Assembly: GCA_030618905.1 (NCBI GenBank)
Contig: JAUXCL010000075.1
Span: 1-10,259, forward strand
Origin: Bacteroidales bacterium
GTDB lineage: Bacteria; Bacteroidota; Bacteroidia; Bacteroidales; B18-G4
DNA length: 10,259 nt
Direction: 5' to 3'
Below, one piece after another: positions 6,725 through 10,259 of the stretch. Position numbers and translations under genes: made by a program. The stretch's first letter is position 1. Every line of letters begins with the position of its first letter. The notes beneath the pieces are model-generated. The model did no database searches. It was not told the origin of the DNA and was given only the letters and a program-made list of their open reading frames with translations.

Positions 6725-6791
6725 TACTGGAAACCATAAATTGAACATCAGATTCTAAATTGTACACACTGAAGTATAAATTGTAAATTAT
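6725..6791 (+). repeat. Heptad-phased AT-rich repeat, direct copy 2
   Basis: This is the second copy of the element at 195-261: 58 of 67 bases are identical and there are no gaps. In 7-base phase its units include AATTGAA, CATCAGA, TTCTAAA, TTGTACA, CACTGAA, GTATAAA and TTGTAAA. Differences from copy 1 fall mainly in whole units, for example CACTGAA for CACAGAA and GTATAAA for TTGTAAA. It lies in the 305-base gene-free gap 6614-6918, whose only other features are the -7 box at 6864 and a near-match at 6670-6678. Confidence 0.75.
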
Positions 6792-6863
6792 CCCCTCCTT
6801 CCCGGGCAACCTTTTAAACTTTCTTCTTTCTCATTTGTTAGAGCATTAACTCAATATACTTAT

Positions 6864-6871
6864 TACATTTG
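6864..6871 (+). promoter_or_regulatory. Candidate -7 box TACATTTG for the PKD protein gene
   Basis: This is a perfect TAnnTTTG 47 bases ahead of the ATG at 6919. A TTTG at 6834-6837 could be the -33 element, but the 26-base spacer is longer than the usual 17 to 23. Confidence 0.45.
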
Positions 6872-6918
6872 CTTTTTTAAAAATATAACCCGGTTAACAA
6901 TAACGAACAATACCAAAA

Positions 6919-9804
6919 ATGAAAACAAACCTTATTACTCTATTGGGCATGATAATTATGTTCGGTGCTTTTCAATTGACTGCACAGGACGAAGTTCAAT
7001 CACCTGCGATGATCGCAACAGCTATACAGCATGTGGTTGTAGGCCCCGTAAAGGACTTTCCGGCCCTTACTCCTGAAGAACTGGCTGCCATGGCAGAAGA
7101 TGAAGCTAAGGTGATAAGAAACCAGGACCTCAAGTTCAGGAATTACCCTTTTTACGAAGAAACCAAACTTGACGGGCCTGATCCCGGCCTTCAAGCTGAA
7201 ATGGGAACTAAGATGAGCTTTATGGGTATCATCCAGAACTGGAGCGGGCAGTCGAGTTATACCAATCCTCCTGACGATAATGGTACTGCAGGTCCCAATC
7301 ATTACATGCAAACTATCAACACAAAATATACTATTTATAATAAAACCGGAACCTTGCTGGCCGGGCCTACCAACCTGAACGTATTCTTCTCGGGATTACC
7401 GGGAGGAAACAACAATGATGGCGACCCTATCATACTTTTTGATGAGCAGGCACAGAGATGGCTTATGGCTGAATTTTCCGGCGCATGGAGTAACCCTGAT
7501 TATATGCTGATCGCTGTTTCGCAAACTGATGACCCTACCGGCCTTTGGGATGCATGGTCGTTCTTAATGAATGGATTTCCTGATTATATGAAATTTGGCG
7601 TGTGGCGCGACGGGTATTACATGGGTACCAATACTTATAGCGGCGACGATATTTATGTTTTTGAAAGGGATGTAATGCTCGCCGGAGGCTCAAGCCCGCA
7701 GGTAGTCCAGTTTAATAACCCTCACCGGCCAAACAGCGGCTTCCATTGTATACTTCCAATGGACAATGACGGGGCTTTTGCTCCCACCGGCACTCCGGGA
7801 CAGTTTATAACCATTAATGATAATGCATGGGGCGGCAGCACAGGGGATCAACTTTGGATCTACGAATTGGATGTTGACTGGGTAACACCCGGGAATTCTA
7901 CTTTCAGCAGGGTACAGCAACTTGATGTTGCTTCATTTGACAGCAACTTTGGATCCACATGGGATAATATAGCACAGCCAGGAACAAGCCAAAAACTTGA
8001 TGCTATCAACCAGATCCTGATGCACCGGGCACAATACCGGAATTTTAGCGGATCGCAGCATGTTGTTTGCAACCATACTGTTGATGTCGATAATACTGAC
8101 CATGGTGGAGTTAGATGGTATGAGCTTGAATATGTTGGTTCTGACTGGGAAGTCAGGCAGTATGGTACCTATGCACCTGATGGCGACAGCCGTTGGATGG
8201 GAAGTATTGCCATGAACGGGGATCATGAAATTGGATTAGGATATTCCGTTTCCAGCACCTCAACGTATCCGAGTATTCGTTATACCGGCCAATCTGCTTC
8301 AGAAAATGCAAGTGCATCAGGGATCCTCGATATTGCAGAAACATCGATCCAGGTGGGAACTGCTTCACAATCCAACTATAACAGATGGGGTGACTATTCG
8401 AACGTGGCAGTGGATCCTGTTGATGACCATACGTTTTGGTTCACAACCGAGTATAATATCAGCGGCGGGCAGAAAGGCACTAAAATTGCTTCCTTTGAAT
8501 TTACACCTGCACCGCCACTGGCCGACTTCATTGCCGATGACCTGACCCCACTTACGACGGATGCGGTTCAATTCACTGACCTTTCAAGCGGGGCACCTAC
8601 CTCCTGGTCATGGACATTCACCCCCTCAACAATTACTTATCAGGGTGGAACCACTTCAGCTTCTCAAAACCCGGAAGTGATGTTCGATGCGGCTGGTTTC
8701 TATACAGTTGAAATGACTGCAACCAATGCAAATGGTTCAAATACCGTAACAAAAGTTGATTACATTGAAGCAAGCCTTCCACCATCAGCTCCGGTAACAG
8801 ACTTCGAGGCTGACAATACCACGCCAGCTATAATGGAAACAGTATATTTTACTGATCTGTCGACCAATGATCCAACTTCGTGGTTATGGACATTTACACC
8901 TTCTACGGTAACTTATATGAATGGCACAACATCTGCTACACAAAATCCGGAGGTGGCATTTGATATGGCGGGTTATTACACCGTTGAACTCACAGCAAGC
9001 AACACTGCCGGCTCTGATACGGAAACCAAAACCGATTATATTAATGTAACTGAAGGAGTAATGACTGTTCTGGCAACAGCGAGCCCTGAGGAGATATGTG
9101 CAGGGGACTGGAGCCAGCTCAATGCTGCACCAATCGGGGGTACTGGTACATATACGTACAGCTGGACATCCATTCCGGCAGGCTTTACTTCGACTCTCCA
9201 GAACCCGGTGGTTTTCCCGCTTGTAAACACAACCTATCATGTTGAAGTTGATGATGGGGCTCAGCTTGCAAACGACCAAACTTCGGTCACTGTTAATCCG
9301 CTTCCTGTTATTACACTTGGCGACTGGCCTGACATGTTATGCAATGTAGGTGTCCCGCCCGTACAACTCACAGCCATCCCGGCAGGGGGTACCTATATTG
9401 GTCCGGGCGTATCGATTACAGGGATGTTTATCTCGAGCATTGCAAACCTTGGGTGGAATGTGATCACCTACACCTATGAAGATACTCATGGCTGTGAAAA
9501 TTCAGTTCAGGATTCCATCTATGTGGATGATTGTGTCGGAATTAGTGAGATCAAAGGTGATGAAAGTGCGGTTAATCTTTATCCGAATCCAAGCATGGGT
9601 TCATTTATGCTTGAAAGTGAGCAGGAGATGGAAAGGATAGAGATCATCGATCAAAGTGGTAAGATGGTGATGATGCGAAAGATCAACAGCAAAAGCACTC
9701 CGATCTCTGCACTTCGTGCCAAGGGTTTTTATTTCATCAGAATTTATTTTGAGAATCATAATGCCCTGCCTACAGTTGTGACAAAAGAATTCATAATTAA
9801 ATAA
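6919..9804 (+). CDS. Large secreted PKD-domain protein with T9SS sorting domain
   Basis: This 961-residue cell-surface or released protein starts with a signal peptide (1-23, ending LTAQ). Residues about 100-530 form a large domain with Trp/Tyr/Gly-rich strands and the motif PPDDNGTAGPNHYMQ (about 117-131). I recall this motif from secreted bacterial proteins of unknown role, perhaps a beta-propeller. Two tandem PKD domains follow at about 535-617 and 626-711. They are recent duplicates that share TSWxWTFTPST and SATQNPEV/SASQNPEV. Two further Ig-like domains are at 716-794 (CAGDWSQLNAAPIGGTGTY) and 795-872 (ending CENSVQDSIYVDDC). A type A T9SS sorting domain covers 885-961 (VNLYPNPSMGSFMLE onward). 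PKD and Ig-like modules are usually spacers or glycan and protein binders. No catalytic residues are recognised. It has its own promoter box. Confidence 0.92.
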   Translation: MKTNLITLLGMIIMFGAFQLTAQDEVQSPAMIATAIQHVVVGPVKDFPALTPEELAAMAEDEAKVIRNQDLKFRNYPFYEETKLDGPDPGLQAEMGTKMSFMGIIQNWSGQSSYTNPPDDNGTAGPNHYMQTINTKYTIYNKTGTLLAGPTNLNVFFSGLPGGNNNDGDPIILFDEQAQRWLMAEFSGAWSNPDYMLIAVSQTDDPTGLWDAWSFLMNGFPDYMKFGVWRDGYYMGTNTYSGDDIYVFERDVMLAGGSSPQVVQFNNPHRPNSGFHCILPMDNDGAFAPTGTPGQFITINDNAWGGSTGDQLWIYELDVDWVTPGNSTFSRVQQLDVASFDSNFGSTWDNIAQPGTSQKLDAINQILMHRAQYRNFSGSQHVVCNHTVDVDNTDHGGVRWYELEYVGSDWEVRQYGTYAPDGDSRWMGSIAMNGDHEIGLGYSVSSTSTYPSIRYTGQSASENASASGILDIAETSIQVGTASQSNYNRWGDYSNVAVDPVDDHTFWFTTEYNISGGQKGTKIASFEFTPAPPLADFIADDLTPLTTDAVQFTDLSSGAPTSWSWTFTPSTITYQGGTTSASQNPEVMFDAAGFYTVEMTATNANGSNTVTKVDYIEASLPPSAPVTDFEADNTTPAIMETVYFTDLSTNDPTSWLWTFTPSTVTYMNGTTSATQNPEVAFDMAGYYTVELTASNTAGSDTETKTDYINVTEGVMTVLATASPEEICAGDWSQLNAAPIGGTGTYTYSWTSIPAGFTSTLQNPVVFPLVNTTYHVEVDDGAQLANDQTSVTVNPLPVITLGDWPDMLCNVGVPPVQLTAIPAGGTYIGPGVSITGMFISSIANLGWNVITYTYEDTHGCENSVQDSIYVDDCVGISEIKGDESAVNLYPNPSMGSFMLESEQEMERIEIIDQSGKMVMMRKINSKSTPISALRAKGFYFIRIYFENHNALPTVVTKEFIIK

Positions 9805-9838
9805 GGATCCAGCATCCAGTATCCAGTATCTAGTATCT
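9804..9838 (+). repeat. Five-unit heptad array AGNATCY
   Basis: Five perfect-phase 7-base units begin at the last base of the TAA stop of the PKD protein gene. The third position reads G, C, T, T, T and the seventh C, C, C, T, T, giving consensus AGNATCY. The array fills most of the 53-base gap to the next gene. The fifth unit provides the TATCT of the -7 box at 9834. Confidence 0.75.
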
Positions 9839-9841
9839 TTG
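9834..9841 (+). promoter_or_regulatory. Candidate -7 box TATCTTTG embedded in the heptad array
   Basis: This is a perfect TAnnTTTG 16 bases ahead of the ATG at 9858. It is made from the last AGTATCT repeat unit plus TTG. No TTTG -33 element is visible, because the upstream bases are the repeat array itself. The match could be a by-product of the repeat. Confidence 0.35.
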
Positions 9842-9857
9842 CTTTAACACTTTTCCT

Positions 9858-10250
9858 ATGAAAAAAATATTGATTGTTCTTTTTGCTCTAATGATCCCCT
9901 TGTTTTATTCCTGTGAGGAAGCTGATGAAATCATTGAGAACTTAGGCCTGACAGATTTAGAAATTAATGCAGGCCTGAAGGAGGCCCTGGCCATTGCAAC
10001 GGATACGGCCGTAAGCATAGTATCAAAAGTTGATGGCTATTATAAGGATGAGATCATCAAGATATTGTTGCCGCCGGAGGCGGATATCATCGTTGATAAC
10101 CTCAATAACCCTCTTTTGCAGGGACTTGGTTTTGATCAACTGATAGGACGTGATCTTAAAGATAAACCGTGCTGCCGAAGATGGTGCAACAGAAGCGGCA
10201 CCGATCTTCTGGGGTGCGATCACCGATATTACTATCACAGATGGGTATAA
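9858..10250 (+). CDS. DUF4197 lipoprotein, frameshifted after about residue 96
   Basis: The intact frame gives 130 residues. MKKILIVLFALMIPLFYSC is a lipoprotein signal with Cys19 as the likely lipid-bearing residue. Residues 35-95 match my memory of DUF4197: NAGLKEALAIATDTAVSIV, KVDGYYKDEIIKILLP. After about residue 96 the frame turns into a Cys/Arg/Tyr-rich tail (CCRRWCNRSG) unlike the family and stops at 10250. The next frame, from 10147, reads DVILKINRAAEDGATEAAPI and then WGAITDITITDGYNIL, which is the expected continuation. One extra base at 10146-10160, for example in GG at 10146-10147 or AAA at 10158-10160, explains it. Either the gene is inactivated or the sequence has an indel error. 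Function of the family is unknown. Confidence 0.8.
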   Translation: MKKILIVLFALMIPLFYSCEEADEIIENLGLTDLEINAGLKEALAIATDTAVSIVSKVDGYYKDEIIKILLPPEADIIVDNLNNPLLQGLGFDQLIGRDLKDKPCCRRWCNRSGTDLLGCDHRYYYHRWV

Positions 10251-10259
10251 TATCCTTCA
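10147..10259 (+). pseudogene. DUF4197 C-terminal part in the shifted frame, cut by window end
   Basis: This frame is open from just after a TAG at 10144-10146 to the last base of the window. It encodes the conserved NRAAE block and the PIFWGAITDITITDGYNIL segment that family members carry directly after the part encoded in the first frame. It has no start codon of its own with a plausible N-terminus, so it is the displaced second half of the gene beginning at 9858. The family usually continues for roughly another 80 residues beyond the window. Confidence 0.7.

Noticed and set aside
6919..9804. Many opposite-strand and shifted frames inside the PKD protein gene
   Set aside because: They have no signal peptide, motif or spacing that suggests coding, and lie wholly within a clear gene.

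Overview
The window looks like a chromosome segment of a free-living or environmental Bacteroidota, most likely of the Bacteroidia/Bacteroidales type. Three large secreted proteins end in a Por/type IX secretion (T9SS type A) sorting domain. Perfect TAnnTTTG promoter -7 boxes, the Bacteroidota signature, lie ahead of four plus-strand genes. Starts lack Shine-Dalgarno sequences, intergenic DNA is AT-rich, and the kinase/regulator pair is of the LytS/LytTR kind common in this phylum. No rRNA, tRNA, CRISPR array, transposase or phage gene was seen.

Layout. 1-313 holds no gene; it contains two perfect 6-bp-stem hairpins, a repeated GCATGCG-N-ACATATG flank and two AT-rich heptad-phased repeats. 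314-3554 (minus strand) is a probable four-gene operon, read from right to left: a seven-bladed FG-GAP/VCBS propeller with a sorting domain, a 59-residue two-helix membrane protein, an SGNH-type hydrolase with a sorting domain, and a small exported protein. Gaps between these genes are 13 to 33 bases. 3555-3867 is the divergent control region, with a cluster of TCGA words and an inverted TTCGTC pair.

3868-5660 (plus strand) is a two-gene operon with an ATGA overlap: a four-helix LytS-type histidine kinase and its LytTR response regulator. After it come three separately promoted plus-strand genes: a 222-residue exported protein of a Bacteroidota family (5945-6613), a 961-residue PKD-domain protein with a sorting domain (6919-9804), and a DUF4197 lipoprotein (from 9858) whose frame is broken near 10146-10160 and which runs off the window.

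How they may work together. The LytS/LytTR pair is the only regulator here and is transcribed divergently from the exported-protein operon, so shared control of that operon is a reasonable inference. It is not shown. The T9SS machinery is not in the window and must be encoded elsewhere if the cargo is exported.

The most unusual signal is non-coding. Five intergenic stretches (117-158, 195-261, 5748-5796, 6725-6791, 9804-9838) are built in a 7-base phase. Four of them draw on one small vocabulary of heptads (TTGTAAA, CACTGAA/CACAGAA, KTCTAAA, CATCAKA), and the fifth is a five-unit AGNATCY array whose last unit forms a promoter -7 box. I found no clear new enzymatic or defence system.
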